The position numbers and the translations under genes are program-made. Positions 53,596 through 62,246 of a stretch of 64,000 nt of DNA are shown piece by piece; position 1 is the stretch's first letter; every line of letters starts with the position of its first letter. The stretch is taken from contig CAVRDK010000004.1 in NCBI GenBank assembly GCA_963719855.1, forward strand, positions 1,240,001 to 1,304,000, written 5' to 3'. A model generated the notes under the pieces. The model was not told the DNA's origin, made no database searches, and saw nothing but the letters and a program-made list of their open reading frames with translations. The DNA comes from CAIQPV01 sp963719855. GTDB taxonomy: Bacteria; Pseudomonadota; Gammaproteobacteria; Burkholderiales; Gallionellaceae.

Positions 53596-53824
53596 TATTC
53601 GACGCCGAAAAAAACAAGATGGCGATTGATAAAAATAGAACATCGATCTGGCGCTTCAGAGCGGGTCGAAGTTCGGCAAGGGGTACTGGCTGTGTTAGAA
53701 CTCAAAGTAAAATGGTGAACGATTTTTGGCCTGAGTGCATCCTCTTCGTGCCAGATAGTAGTAATCAGCTATAAGCTCGCGTAGCGAAACCGTTTTTAAT
53801 AGTATCTGCACAAGGATTCCATTT

Positions 53825-54085
53825 ATGACTTTACCCGAAACGCCTGATCGGCAAGACGCTGCAAGTTCGGCAGGTGGCAATGACAAGCGTGTTAATGCGC
53901 ATCTGCGCGTTGTATTCGAAGATGCCTGCCGGATTACGGAATCATTTTTTGATCCCCATCAGGGGTGGGGCGGTAAGCCTCTGACGATGTATGCCCGTCA
54001 GGCTTTATGTGAAGCCTATCCAAACCTGACACAGCAAGACGTTGCAATTCTGTTTCCCGCAGTGCAGCGTTTTCATGGGACATAG
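53825..54085 (+). CDS. Small soluble protein of unknown function
   Basis: A protein of 86 residues. The polar N-terminus (DRQDAASSAGGNDKR) is followed by an ordered-looking part (LRVVFEDACRITESFFDPHQ, MYARQALCEAYPNLTQQDVAILFPAVQRFH). No family was recognised. AAGGATTCC lies a few bases upstream of ATG 53825. It sits between two diguanylate cyclase genes, and a link to them is only positional. Confidence 0.55.
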   Translation: MTLPETPDRQDAASSAGGNDKRVNAHLRVVFEDACRITESFFDPHQGWGGKPLTMYARQALCEAYPNLTQQDVAILFPAVQRFHGT

Positions 54086-54223
54086 CTGCTTGGCAAAATG
54101 CACCCCAACTGCATTTTACGGAGGTGAAGGAAATATTCTGTCCAATGGTTTCTATGTTATTCGCCCTTTTTATGTTTATGCAAAATTCGAGTTAGTCCCT
54201 AAATAAATCGTACCATTCGAATC

Positions 54224-55990
54224 ATGAAGAAAACTCTGCTTAGCGAAATTCTGACCAGCCCAGTCAAGACAGTCCTTTCGCATGCCTCAATCGCCGAGGT
54301 GTTAGAAAAAATGGCCGCGCAGAGAATAAGTTGTATGGTCGCCGTGGATGCGGAACGGCACCCGCTAGGTATTTTCACCGAACGCGATGCTGTGCATCTG
54401 CTGGCTGAACGTCGCGGGCTGGGATCGCTAAAAATGACCGATGTGATGAGTACCGCTCCCTTCACTTCCTCGTCCGACATTGATTTCCGCGAAGCTTACC
54501 GAGTCCTTCAGGAGCGCGGTTTTCGCCATCTGATCGTTGTGGATGGACACGGTGGACTGCTGGGAATAGTTACCGAAGACGACTTCCTGCACCACCTTGA
54601 TGCCGGTGACTTATCCGAATTCAAGAGCGCTGAAAAAGTCATGACGCGAAATATTCTCACCGTCGATGTCGGCGACACCCTTGCGGACGCGATCGGCCTG
54701 ATGAGCGGGAACAGCTATAGCTGCGTGGTGGTCACACGAGAGCAAGCTCCATACGGCATACTCACCGAACGAGACGTAGTGAAACTGGCCGCGAGCATGG
54801 CCGATGTCGCCGACATACTGGTCGGCAGCGTGGCGTGCACGCCGCTGATCACTATTCCGCCCGACACAGTGCTGCCGGACGCGATCAAGCGCATGGACCG
54901 GCACAAAATCCGCCATCTCGTGGTCACCGAACAAGACAAGTTGCTCGGTCTGGTGACACGCCACGATCTGGTCAAGACCATGCACGGCAGCTACATCCAC
55001 TTTCTGCGCGAAATCATACAAGCGCAAAGCAAGGAGCTGTTCAATCTCAGCCAGCAGCGCAGCCTATTTGATCTGCACAAAGCCGCTTTGGCGGCAGCGG
55101 CTAATGCCATTCTTATCACCGATAGGCAGGCAGTGATCCAATGGGCCAACCCGGCTTTCTCAAGGTTAACTGGCTACACCCTAGAAGAAACGGTAGGCAA
55201 CCACATAAAGGACTTGATCAAGTCAGGAGAGCAAAGCACGGAGTTTTATGAGACGCTGTGGAAGATTTTGCTCGACGGACGAGTGTGGCATGGTGAGATC
55301 ATCAACAAGCGCAAGGATGGGACGCACTATCACGAAGAGATGACGATTACGCCGGTGCGTATCGAGAGCGGCGAGATCACCCACTTCATCGCCGTCAAAC
55401 AGGACATCACTGAGCGCAAGCGAGTGGAGGGGCAAATTCACGATCTGGCTTTCTATGACCTATTGACGCAACTCCCCAATCGCCGCCTGCTAAACGACCG
55501 ACTAAGACAAACAATGGCTGCCAGCAAGCGCAACGGCTGTTATGGCGCATTGATGTTTTTGGATTTGGACAATTTCAAACCGCTTAATGATACTCATGGC
55601 CATAATATGGGCGATTTACTGTTGATCGAAGTGGCACGACGCATTGGCAGTTGTGTGCGCGAAACGGATACGGTGGCGCGTTTCGGTGGTGATGAGTTCG
55701 TGGTGATGCTCAGCGAACTGGATGAGGATAAAACCGAATCCACCACACAAGCCAGCATCGTTGCGGAAAAAATCCGCGCTACACTCGCAGAGCCATATCT
55801 GTTGACCATTCCACAGAATGGCAATGCGAAAGGCACAGTCGAGCATCATTGCACGTCGAGTATCGGCGTGGTGTTGTTCTTCAACCACGAAGCAAGTCAG
55901 GAAGACATCATCAAGTGGGCGGATATGGCGATGTATCAAGCCAAAGAGGCTGGACGCAACTCGATTCGATTTTATGCAGCGAACGATTGA
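54224..55990 (+). CDS. Cytoplasmic diguanylate cyclase with four CBS motifs, PAS and GGDEF
   Basis: A protein of 588 residues. Two CBS pairs (about 5-125 and 135-260; each has a GI[F/L]TERD or GIVTEDD motif), a helical linker, PAS (about 285-405, ending KQDITERKRVE) and GGDEF (about 420-585). The active site is VARFGGDEFVVML with the RETD I-site five residues before, and FLDLDNFKPLNDTHGH is present. CBS pairs commonly bind adenine nucleotides, so it could couple energy charge to c-di-GMP synthesis. The stop directly adjoins the next GGDEF gene. Confidence 0.93.
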   Translation: MKKTLLSEILTSPVKTVLSHASIAEVLEKMAAQRISCMVAVDAERHPLGIFTERDAVHLLAERRGLGSLKMTDVMSTAPFTSSSDIDFREAYRVLQERGFRHLIVVDGHGGLLGIVTEDDFLHHLDAGDLSEFKSAEKVMTRNILTVDVGDTLADAIGLMSGNSYSCVVVTREQAPYGILTERDVVKLAASMADVADILVGSVACTPLITIPPDTVLPDAIKRMDRHKIRHLVVTEQDKLLGLVTRHDLVKTMHGSYIHFLREIIQAQSKELFNLSQQRSLFDLHKAALAAAANAILITDRQAVIQWANPAFSRLTGYTLEETVGNHIKDLIKSGEQSTEFYETLWKILLDGRVWHGEIINKRKDGTHYHEEMTITPVRIESGEITHFIAVKQDITERKRVEGQIHDLAFYDLLTQLPNRRLLNDRLRQTMAASKRNGCYGALMFLDLDNFKPLNDTHGHNMGDLLLIEVARRIGSCVRETDTVARFGGDEFVVMLSELDEDKTESTTQASIVAEKIRATLAEPYLLTIPQNGNAKGTVEHHCTSSIGVVLFFNHEASQEDIIKWADMAMYQAKEAGRNSIRFYAAND

Positions 55991-57238
55991 GTGACTGATA
56001 TCATGGTAGTGAAAGAATCGATACGGGTACCCGAAGTCACCTCGCCGCCGCCCCCCCAAGATAAACGCCAGCCGGGACCTATCTCTACAGAGCCCGTTAC
56101 AAACAAGCGCTCCCTGCTTGGTTTTATCCAACCATACATCAAAAATTCGAAGCTCCAAGACATCATCAGCATGCAGCATCACTCTGATGATTTCAAGGAA
56201 ACTCGCGCAGACTATATAGTCTTGCGATTGCGATTATTAGTCATTTTTTATGCGGTCGCTATCCCGCTATGGATACCGTTCGATTACCGGCTTCTGAGGC
56301 ATGAACATTTCACAGCCATGCTGCTTCCCAGGTTTCTGATGACGGCCTTTCTATTGCTAATTGGACGCCTTACTCTGCGCACTCTCACATGCAAACAGAT
56401 TCATATTCTTCTTGCGATAACCTTCGTGGTCACCTGCGCGTTTTATTTCACTACCATGCAGATTCTCAGCCATGGAATTGCCGAATCTCCTCTGGCTGGC
56501 TACAGCCTGATGCCTCTCCTGATAGTCTCAATGCTGGGAGTGTTTCCCCTTACGCTTGACTGGGGCATTGCATTAATTGCGACGATCATGATCTTCTTTC
56601 TCGGACTTGAAACCTCGCAGAGCCAGTTGATGACTGCTGATACCGCCAACATGCTCTGGATATTCTTGATGCTGGGTGGGATATCACTTTGGGTTCAATC
56701 GAGTCATTTGTTGATGCTACTCAGACTTTACCGTGAATCCACCTTGGATCCACTGACAGGACTGATCAATCGACGCGTGCTGATGAGGCGTTTGACCAGT
56801 GAAATTGCGCACCTCAGTGAACGGAAAGCCTCTTCTTTTAGCATTATGATGTTTGATCTAGACCGTTTCAAACGTATAAATGATAACTACGGCCATATAA
56901 TCGGTGACAAGGTTCTTAAAAACATTGCTGTCATCCTTCAGGCAGGATTACGCGAACACGACATCGTGGCCCGCTTCGGGGGTGAAGAATTTATCGCCGT
57001 ACTCCCCAACTGCAATGGTGAGGAGGCGGTAGCTATAGCGGAACGTATTCGCGCGAGCTGCTATGGCACTCATCTTAAATCTCCAAACGGCGATGACATC
57101 CAGATCAGTACCAGCGTGGGAGTTACCGAATATGAACCGGGAGAAGCAATCGATGTGACACTCAACCGTGTTGACGAGTTGCTTTATAAGGCAAAAGAGA
57201 TGGGGCGCAACCGGGTCATTCATAGCATCGTTGTTTGA
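55991..57238 (+). CDS. Membrane-bound diguanylate cyclase (integral sensor plus GGDEF)
   Basis: A protein of 415 residues. About 75 cytoplasmic residues are followed by six hydrophobic segments (about 78-250) and a GGDEF domain (about 255-412). DPLTGLINRRVLMRRL, MFDLDRFKRINDNYGH and VARFGGEEFIAVL are intact, and REHD forms the I-site. GTG 55991 follows the previous stop at once; ATG 56003 is an alternative, and neither has a good ribosome site, suggesting translational coupling. The membrane part resembles MASE-type integral sensors, but the exact type was not determined. Confidence 0.9.
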   Translation: MTDIMVVKESIRVPEVTSPPPPQDKRQPGPISTEPVTNKRSLLGFIQPYIKNSKLQDIISMQHHSDDFKETRADYIVLRLRLLVIFYAVAIPLWIPFDYRLLRHEHFTAMLLPRFLMTAFLLLIGRLTLRTLTCKQIHILLAITFVVTCAFYFTTMQILSHGIAESPLAGYSLMPLLIVSMLGVFPLTLDWGIALIATIMIFFLGLETSQSQLMTADTANMLWIFLMLGGISLWVQSSHLLMLLRLYRESTLDPLTGLINRRVLMRRLTSEIAHLSERKASSFSIMMFDLDRFKRINDNYGHIIGDKVLKNIAVILQAGLREHDIVARFGGEEFIAVLPNCNGEEAVAIAERIRASCYGTHLKSPNGDDIQISTSVGVTEYEPGEAIDVTLNRVDELLYKAKEMGRNRVIHSIVV

Positions 57239-57266
57239 CATACCCTTATAACTTCACATAGGTTGT

Positions 57267-57416
57267 ATGCACCCGACCGGCCAGCATGAGGATTCTGGCA
57301 TCGGTCTGGCCCTCGTCAAACGCATCGTCACCCGCCATGGCGGTAGGGTGTGGGCAGAAGGTAGAGTGGATGAAGGTGCGACTTTCCGTTTTATCTTGCC
57401 GCACAGAATTACATGA
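57267..57416 (+). pseudogene. Histidine kinase C-terminal remnant
   Basis: A 49-residue frame whose last 40 residues (SGIGLALVKRIVTRHGGRVW, AEGRVDEGATF) are the end of an HATPase_c domain, nearly identical to the kinases at 41968 and 44501. The G2 box is present but nothing upstream of it remains. It is a deletion scar of a fourth kinase paralogue, directly after the GGDEF gene. Confidence 0.8.
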
Positions 57417-57527
57417 TATAGGCTGCTGAGTTATTTGGATGGTGCTGGTCACCGTGCAGCAGAATCGAATGCAAACAGCAGAAGTCGTCAGAGTCTAATT
57501 TAATTATTCCACTGAAGGGGGTATGTG

Positions 57528-58057
57528 ATGTTCAAGAATTTGCGTATCGGTGTTCGTCTTGGGGTCCGGCCGTGACCTCTGTGCGCCACAGTCCGGGTCC
57601 GAGCCGCAGTCAGGCACCGAAGCCATCCAAAGCAGCCTTCAAGCCTGCTGGCAAGCCAGCAGCAGGAGCGCCGCTTGATGCCGATCCGCAGATATTCACC
57701 GCAGCCGTCGAGGCTCATACCCAGTGGAAAACGAAACTGCGTATGTGTACCACCGATCACAGCAAGTGCCCCGATCCAACAGTTGCCGAGAAGGACAATG
57801 CCTGTGCGCTGGGAAAATGGATATACGGCGACGGTCAGCGTTTTGCTACTGACGACGACTTCCAACAGCTGCGCCAAGGTCATGCCAGCTTCCATCGTTG
57901 CGCCGCCCGCATCATCCGTAGCGTGCAGCAGGGCAAGACGGGCGAAGCCGAAAGTCTGCTCGCCGGCGAGTATGCGGAGATTTCGACCAAAGTGATCGGC
58001 ATGATAAGCCACATGAAGAGTCGCTGCAAAACAGCGCATGACTTTGACCGTTTCTAG
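57528..58057 (+). pseudogene. Chemoreceptor deletion derivative keeping the C-terminal CZB domain
   Basis: At ATG 57528, with a good site (GAAGGGGGTATGTG), the first 11 residues (MFKNLRIGVRL) are the start of a methyl-accepting chemotaxis protein, then the frame stops at TGA 57573. In another frame, open from GTG 57572 to 58057, comes a Pro/Ala/Lys-rich linker and a chemoreceptor zinc-binding domain (CZB: EAHTQWKTKLRMC, CALGKWIYGDG, GHASFHRCA, and the last His). The receptor's ligand, membrane and signalling parts are lost. The 161-residue CZB protein might still be made from GTG 57572. cheW follows after 9 bp. Confidence 0.75.
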
Positions 58058-58066
58058 GAGACTGCC

Positions 58067-58609
58067 ATGAGCCAGGCAAAAAATATGCCGGTCGTCGCAG
58101 GAACAGCGATGGCCGAAGAAGATCATCAATACCTCACCTTCCTGTTGAGCAACGAAATGTTTGCCATTACCATTCTCAACATCAAGGAAATCATCGAATA
58201 CGGCAACCTCACCGAAGTGCCGATGATGCCCAACTTTATCCGGGGCGTCATCAACCTACGCGGCAGTGTGGTGCCGGTAGTGGATTTGTCGGCGCGCTTC
58301 GGGCGCGACAAAACCGAAGTGTCACGTCGCACCTGCATCGTCATCATCGAGGTGGAAGGCGGTGATGAAAATCATGATATCGGCGTGATGGTGGACAGCG
58401 TCTCCGAAGTGCTGGAAATTCCGCGTAGCGAGATTGAACCTCCACCCGCTTTCGGCGCCAAGATACGTGTTGATTTTATCCACGGTATGGGCAAGGTGGC
58501 AGGCAAGTTCGTCATCATCCTGGATGCCAACAAGGTGTTGTCGGTAGATGAGTTGTCCATGCTCGGACAAGCTGCGACGGTCCCGGTAGAACATGCGATA
58601 GCTGCTTAA
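58067..58609 (+). CDS. cheW: Chemotaxis coupling protein CheW
   Basis: A protein of 180 residues with the CheW fold: YLTFLLSNEMFAITILNIKEIIEY, VPMMPNFIRGVINLRGSVVPVVDLS and IGVMVDSVSEVLEIPRSEIEPPP. It links receptors to CheA. ATG 58067 follows TCTAGGAGACTGCC. It lies just after the chemoreceptor remnant, so the original receptor-cheW pair has lost its receptor function here. No cheA, cheY, cheR or cheB is in the window. Confidence 0.95.
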   Translation: MSQAKNMPVVAGTAMAEEDHQYLTFLLSNEMFAITILNIKEIIEYGNLTEVPMMPNFIRGVINLRGSVVPVVDLSARFGRDKTEVSRRTCIVIIEVEGGDENHDIGVMVDSVSEVLEIPRSEIEPPPAFGAKIRVDFIHGMGKVAGKFVIILDANKVLSVDELSMLGQAATVPVEHAIAA

Positions 58610-58669
58610 TTTAATTTCAAGAATTTAAAGATAGAAATCAGCACTAGACCACTTTTGAGTGAGGCAGTC

Positions 58670-59125
58670 ATGGGGAATCAGTATCTAGCAAAACCAACGC
58701 ATCAGCCGCTTGAACTTCCTAGTTACGAAGTTCTATCGCAACTTGCGCTTAATGAACCTGACAAATACGAGACGTTGCGCCAAGACTTGATTAATAAATT
58801 CATCGAAAGTGCTGATGAGAGAATCAAGCCCAGACTATTAGGAATTCAGTTCCGTGTCGATAGCATGCGCAGGTTGTCGAAGTCACCATTGGGTTTGTCA
58901 GTAGGAATCTACGGAATGATGTGGGAGTGTTTTCTCGACCTCAATCAAAACTGGCAGGAATTCGTTGACATAAAGAACGAGTGTCTAAGTGCACGTAGTT
59001 CGATGAAAGGCACGGAAAGCATCACACACAAAAGTGCACAAGTCCTTGAGTTTCGGCAGCGAGATGCCAACAAATCAGCGGTCTCTAACAATGTTAACGC
59101 GGACAGCGATCCAACTACATCGTAG
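58670..59125 (+). CDS. DUF3135 domain protein
   Basis: A protein of 151 residues. LPSYEVLSQLALNEPDKYETLRQDLINKFIESADERIKPRLLGIQFRVD fits DUF3135, followed by LGLSVGIYGMMWECFLDLNQNW and a polar tail. It is soluble, and its function is unknown. ATG 58670 was chosen because GAGG lies 5 bp before it; a GTG at 58655 is a weaker choice. Its position between cheW and a CZB gene suggests a chemotaxis or signalling link by context only. Confidence 0.75.
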   Translation: MGNQYLAKPTHQPLELPSYEVLSQLALNEPDKYETLRQDLINKFIESADERIKPRLLGIQFRVDSMRRLSKSPLGLSVGIYGMMWECFLDLNQNWQEFVDIKNECLSARSSMKGTESITHKSAQVLEFRQRDANKSAVSNNVNADSDPTTS

Positions 59126-59218
59126 TTAATCGAACTTTCTAACTATGTGAAACGCCCGTCTTCTGAGAATGCAAAGCATGGTTTAGCGCTATCTCCGTTA
59201 GCTCACAAGAAAAACATC

Positions 59219-59581
59219 ATGGATTTTGATGAGGCATTGAAAGACCATTTCGAATGGAAATTGAAGTTTCGCCTTGCCATTTCACAAGAAAATACGATGG
59301 ATGTTGCGTCTATTTCAAAAGACAATTGTTGCGAACTGGGCAAATGGCTTCAAGGTGAAGCAAGTTCCAAATATCGTCAATTAGCCTGTTATACAAATTG
59401 CGTTACTCTGCATAAGGCATTTCATGTAGAGGCTGGGAAAATCGCTTCTGTCATTAATGCAAAAAAATACGCCGAAGCAGAAGCGATGTTAAACGCTGGC
59501 ACAGCCTACCTTGAAGCATCTATAGCAACTGGCCTCACAATCAAGGAACTGAAGCATGAAGCCGAATTTCACAAATCTTAG
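59219..59581 (+). CDS. Stand-alone CZB (chemoreceptor zinc-binding) domain protein
   Basis: A protein of 120 residues. MDFDEALKDHFEWKLKFRLA supplies the first His, CCELGKWLQGEA the Cys, TLHKAFHVEAGKIA two more His and the end a helix. This 3His/Cys zinc site is typical of CZB domains, which in some systems sense zinc or hypochlorous acid and regulate a diguanylate cyclase or receptor. ATG 59219 gives the usual N-terminus of stand-alone CZB proteins; the frame to GTG 59147 is not needed. The three GGDEF genes nearby are possible partners. Confidence 0.82.
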   Translation: MDFDEALKDHFEWKLKFRLAISQENTMDVASISKDNCCELGKWLQGEASSKYRQLACYTNCVTLHKAFHVEAGKIASVINAKKYAEAEAMLNAGTAYLEASIATGLTIKELKHEAEFHKS

Positions 59582-59626
59582 ACTTTAAGTTGAGTGTTCG
59601 CTTTCTGGAATTGCAAATGTTACCTT

Positions 59627-59845
59627 TTAGACAATAAGAACTGCCCTTCGAGAGCCGTTAAAACTTACATTTTCAACGACAGACAGGCTTTGCAATGCTT
59701 GCACACCGTTTTTGTCCATGGTCTCGATACTGCAGGAAAGTCGGTACGCAGCAGAAAAGCCTATGAGGCCAATAATAACGGTCGAGAGAATTGCGATACC
59801 AAACCCCAGTAGTAAACGGGACTTGATTTTCAAGTTCTTAAGCAT
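59627..59845 (-). pseudogene. Chemoreceptor N-terminal remnant
   Basis: A frame of 72 residues starting MLKNLKIKSRLLLGFGIAIL, with one membrane segment (about 11-32) and the first part of a 4HB-type periplasmic domain (MDKNGVQALQSLSVVENVS). It then ends at a stop, where receptors would continue for about 450 residues. It faces the chemotaxis cluster on the opposite strand. AGAGGGGGTCAAA precedes its ATG, so it may still be translated as a short membrane peptide. Confidence 0.78.
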
Positions 59846-59916
59846 TTTGACCCCCTCTTAAATGGGACGCACAAAGAAACGGGGGCGAATCGCCCCCGAT
59901 AAATCCCGATGCAGAT

Positions 59917-60924
59917 TTATTTGCCGAACGGTTGCGGGCGCGGCGTTGTATCAGACGACGGCGGCAGGATCGGCAACTTGAACGATGGCTGGTCACCGGT
60001 CAGTGTCTTCAGGAATGCGACGATCTTGGCGTTTTCTTCATCGCTGAATGTCTTGCCCAACTGAATGCGTCCCATGGTTTCAACTGCCTGATGGAGAGTG
60101 TTCGCCTCGCCATCATGGAAGTAGGGATAGGTCAATTCCACGTTGCGTAGCATCGGCACCTTGAAGTTGAAGCGGTCGGCATCCTTGCCTGTCACCGCCG
60201 AACGGCCTTCTGCCTTGTTGTTGGTCTTGTAGGGTTCAACTACACCCATCTTCTGGTAGGAGTTGCCGCCTACAGCAGGGCCATTGTGGCAGGCCACGCA
60301 ACCGCTCTCCTTGAACAGCTTGTAGCCTGCTGTCTCTTCGGCACTCAGAGCTTTCTTGTCTCCCTTCAGCCATTTATCAAAACGGGAGTTAGGTGTCACC
60401 AGCGTTTCCTCGAAAGCGGCAATAGCTTTGGTCACTTCAGTGATCGTTACTTTGTCATTACCAAAGACCGTTTTGAACTCGGCAACATAACCGGGGATCG
60501 ATTGCAGCACACCAACAGCGAGTTCGTGGCTGAAACCCATCTCGCCCGGATTGGCGATGGGGCCACCGGCCTGGGCCTTGAGATCTGCGGCACGGCCATC
60601 CCAGAACTGGGCCACATTCATGCTGGAATTGAGAACGGTGGGCGCGTTGATGGGACCCTCATGCCAATGGTCTCCAATGGATGTTTTGAGGTTGTCGGTG
60701 CCGCCCATGCTAAGGTTATGGCACGAATTGCAGGATATGAATCCGGATTTGGAAAGACGCGGATCAAAGAAGAGTTTCTTGCCCAATTCGACCATCGCCG
60801 GATTCTTGATCTTGGCAGCCTCGATAGGCTGGATTGGTTCCTTGCTGATTGCAGCGCTCGCCTGACCAATAACGCCAATTGATGCCGCCACAACGACAGC
60901 GAGAAAGATACGACTTTTTGACAT
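59917..60924 (-). CDS. Diheme cytochrome c peroxidase
   Basis: A protein of 335 residues with a signal peptide (about 1-24, GQASA|A). The two haem sites are CNSCH at 65-69 and CVACH at 209-213. A Met ligand is expected in KVPMLRNVELTYPYFHDG. It reduces hydrogen peroxide to water in the periplasm using electrons from small cytochromes. ATG 60924 follows AAAAGGAGAAGCACC; the open frame to 61101 adds an unrelated segment. It is divergent from oxyR with a shared control region that carries an OxyR-like motif. Confidence 0.93.
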   Translation of the reverse strand: MSKSRIFLAVVVAASIGVIGQASAAISKEPIQPIEAAKIKNPAMVELGKKLFFDPRLSKSGFISCNSCHNLSMGGTDNLKTSIGDHWHEGPINAPTVLNSSMNVAQFWDGRAADLKAQAGGPIANPGEMGFSHELAVGVLQSIPGYVAEFKTVFGNDKVTITEVTKAIAAFEETLVTPNSRFDKWLKGDKKALSAEETAGYKLFKESGCVACHNGPAVGGNSYQKMGVVEPYKTNNKAEGRSAVTGKDADRFNFKVPMLRNVELTYPYFHDGEANTLHQAVETMGRIQLGKTFSDEENAKIVAFLKTLTGDQPSFKLPILPPSSDTTPRPQPFGK

Positions 60925-61067
60925 GGTGCTTCTCCTTTTTAGTGGTGCGTTAGTGATGAATCGAATACCGAATATTATTCGGATGGTATTATCCATTCGC
61001 ACGTTATGGTAATATCGCATACAAACATAAGTCAATGTTTTGTATATTGTATTTATAAATACAGAAT

Positions 61068-61093
61068 ATAGTTTTTGGCTATAGCAGGCATTC
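61068..61093. promoter_or_regulatory. Candidate OxyR binding site between peroxidase and oxyR
   Basis: ATAG (61068-61071), CTAT (61079-61082) and ATTC (61090-61093) are separated by exactly 7 bp each, the spacing of the OxyR tetrad ATAG-N7-CTAT-N7-ATAG-N7-CTAT with three of four elements good or near. It lies 29 bp before the oxyR start and 144 bp upstream of the peroxidase start. Control of both divergent genes is plausible. Confidence 0.62.
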
Positions 61094-61121
61094 GATGGCA
61101 TGAAAGAAACATGAGGTATTT

Positions 61122-62030
61122 ATGAAACTTTCCACTTTGCGTTATCTGGTCGCTTTCGCCGACGAACGCTCTTTCAGCCGGGCGGCGGAACGTTGCCACA
61201 TCAGTCAGCCGACCTTGAGTATCGCGCTGCAAAACCTGGAACTTCAACTTGGAGTAACGCTGATCGAGCGAGCCAAGGGCCATGTCGCTCTTACCGATCT
61301 GGGGCAACAGGTAGTGGCACAGGCGCGTCGGGCACTGGATGAAACCCGGCGGGTGGAAATGGTAGCCCAGGCAGGCAGGAATCCTTTAGTTGGGGTATTC
61401 CGGCTTGGGGTGATCCACACCATCGGCCCTTACCTGCTCCCAGAACTGATCGCCTCCATGCACCGGACCGCGCCGAAAATGACCCTCTACATTGAGGAAA
61501 ACATGACGGCTTTGCAGGCCGATTATCTGAAATATGGCACGGTGGACGCCGCCATCATCGCTTTGCCCTTCGATATTCCTGGCATCGAAACCCGCCCCCT
61601 CTACGATGAACCTTTTGTGGTAATCGTTCCGCCGAAGCATCCGTGGGTCAAGCGCAAAATGGTCGCTGCCGATGAAGTGCGGGGCGATAATGTGCTAGTT
61701 CTCAAGGCAGGCAACTGCTTCAGGGAACAGGTGCTTGATGCCTGCCCGGATATCAGCCACGCAGAGGGGTCACTGCTCCAAGGCCATTCCATCGAAACCA
61801 TCCGTTGCATGGTGGCGTCCGGTTACGGCATTTCCGTTCTACCGGCGAGCGCCATGTCCGCCCCCTATCGCTCGGACATGGTCTGCGCTATTCCCTTCGA
61901 ACCACCCGAGCCGGCCCGGCGCGTGGCACTGGCTTGGAGGCGCGGCTCCACCCGTCCCGAAGCGATAGAAGCGATTATTGCTGCCGTAAAAGGTATGAAT
62001 AACCCCATATATAGATTGACCCAGACGTGA
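61122..62030 (+). CDS. oxyR: Hydrogen-peroxide-sensing transcription regulator OxyR
   Basis: A protein of 302 residues of the LysR family. The N-terminal winged HTH (SFSRAAERCHISQPTLSIALQNLE) is followed by the sensor domain with the peroxide-reactive Cys199 and partner Cys208 in AGNCFREQVLDACPD, the numbering of the enterobacterial protein. The segment IGPYLLPELIASMHRTAP is also typical. ATG 61122 follows AACATGAGGTATTT. It is divergent from cytochrome c peroxidase, with rubrerythrin downstream after 216 bp, so it likely governs the local peroxide response. Confidence 0.95.
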   Translation: MKLSTLRYLVAFADERSFSRAAERCHISQPTLSIALQNLELQLGVTLIERAKGHVALTDLGQQVVAQARRALDETRRVEMVAQAGRNPLVGVFRLGVIHTIGPYLLPELIASMHRTAPKMTLYIEENMTALQADYLKYGTVDAAIIALPFDIPGIETRPLYDEPFVVIVPPKHPWVKRKMVAADEVRGDNVLVLKAGNCFREQVLDACPDISHAEGSLLQGHSIETIRCMVASGYGISVLPASAMSAPYRSDMVCAIPFEPPEPARRVALAWRRGSTRPEAIEAIIAAVKGMNNPIYRLTQT

Positions 62031-62246
62031 TTTTGCGGATGACGCATCGGCAGTGATCGTCCACGAAGGGACGAACGAAAATTTGCCGTCTTATCCGATA
62101 GCTGCTTGATAGTTTTTTCCTATAAACATCTTTGGCAAATTTAATTTCACACTTGTCCATATCTAAGACAATAATGCGGGGACTTAAACACAACCCGTTT
62201 TCCCGGCACGGGCTGTAAGCCGGGATTCTTGCACAGGAGAAAAATC

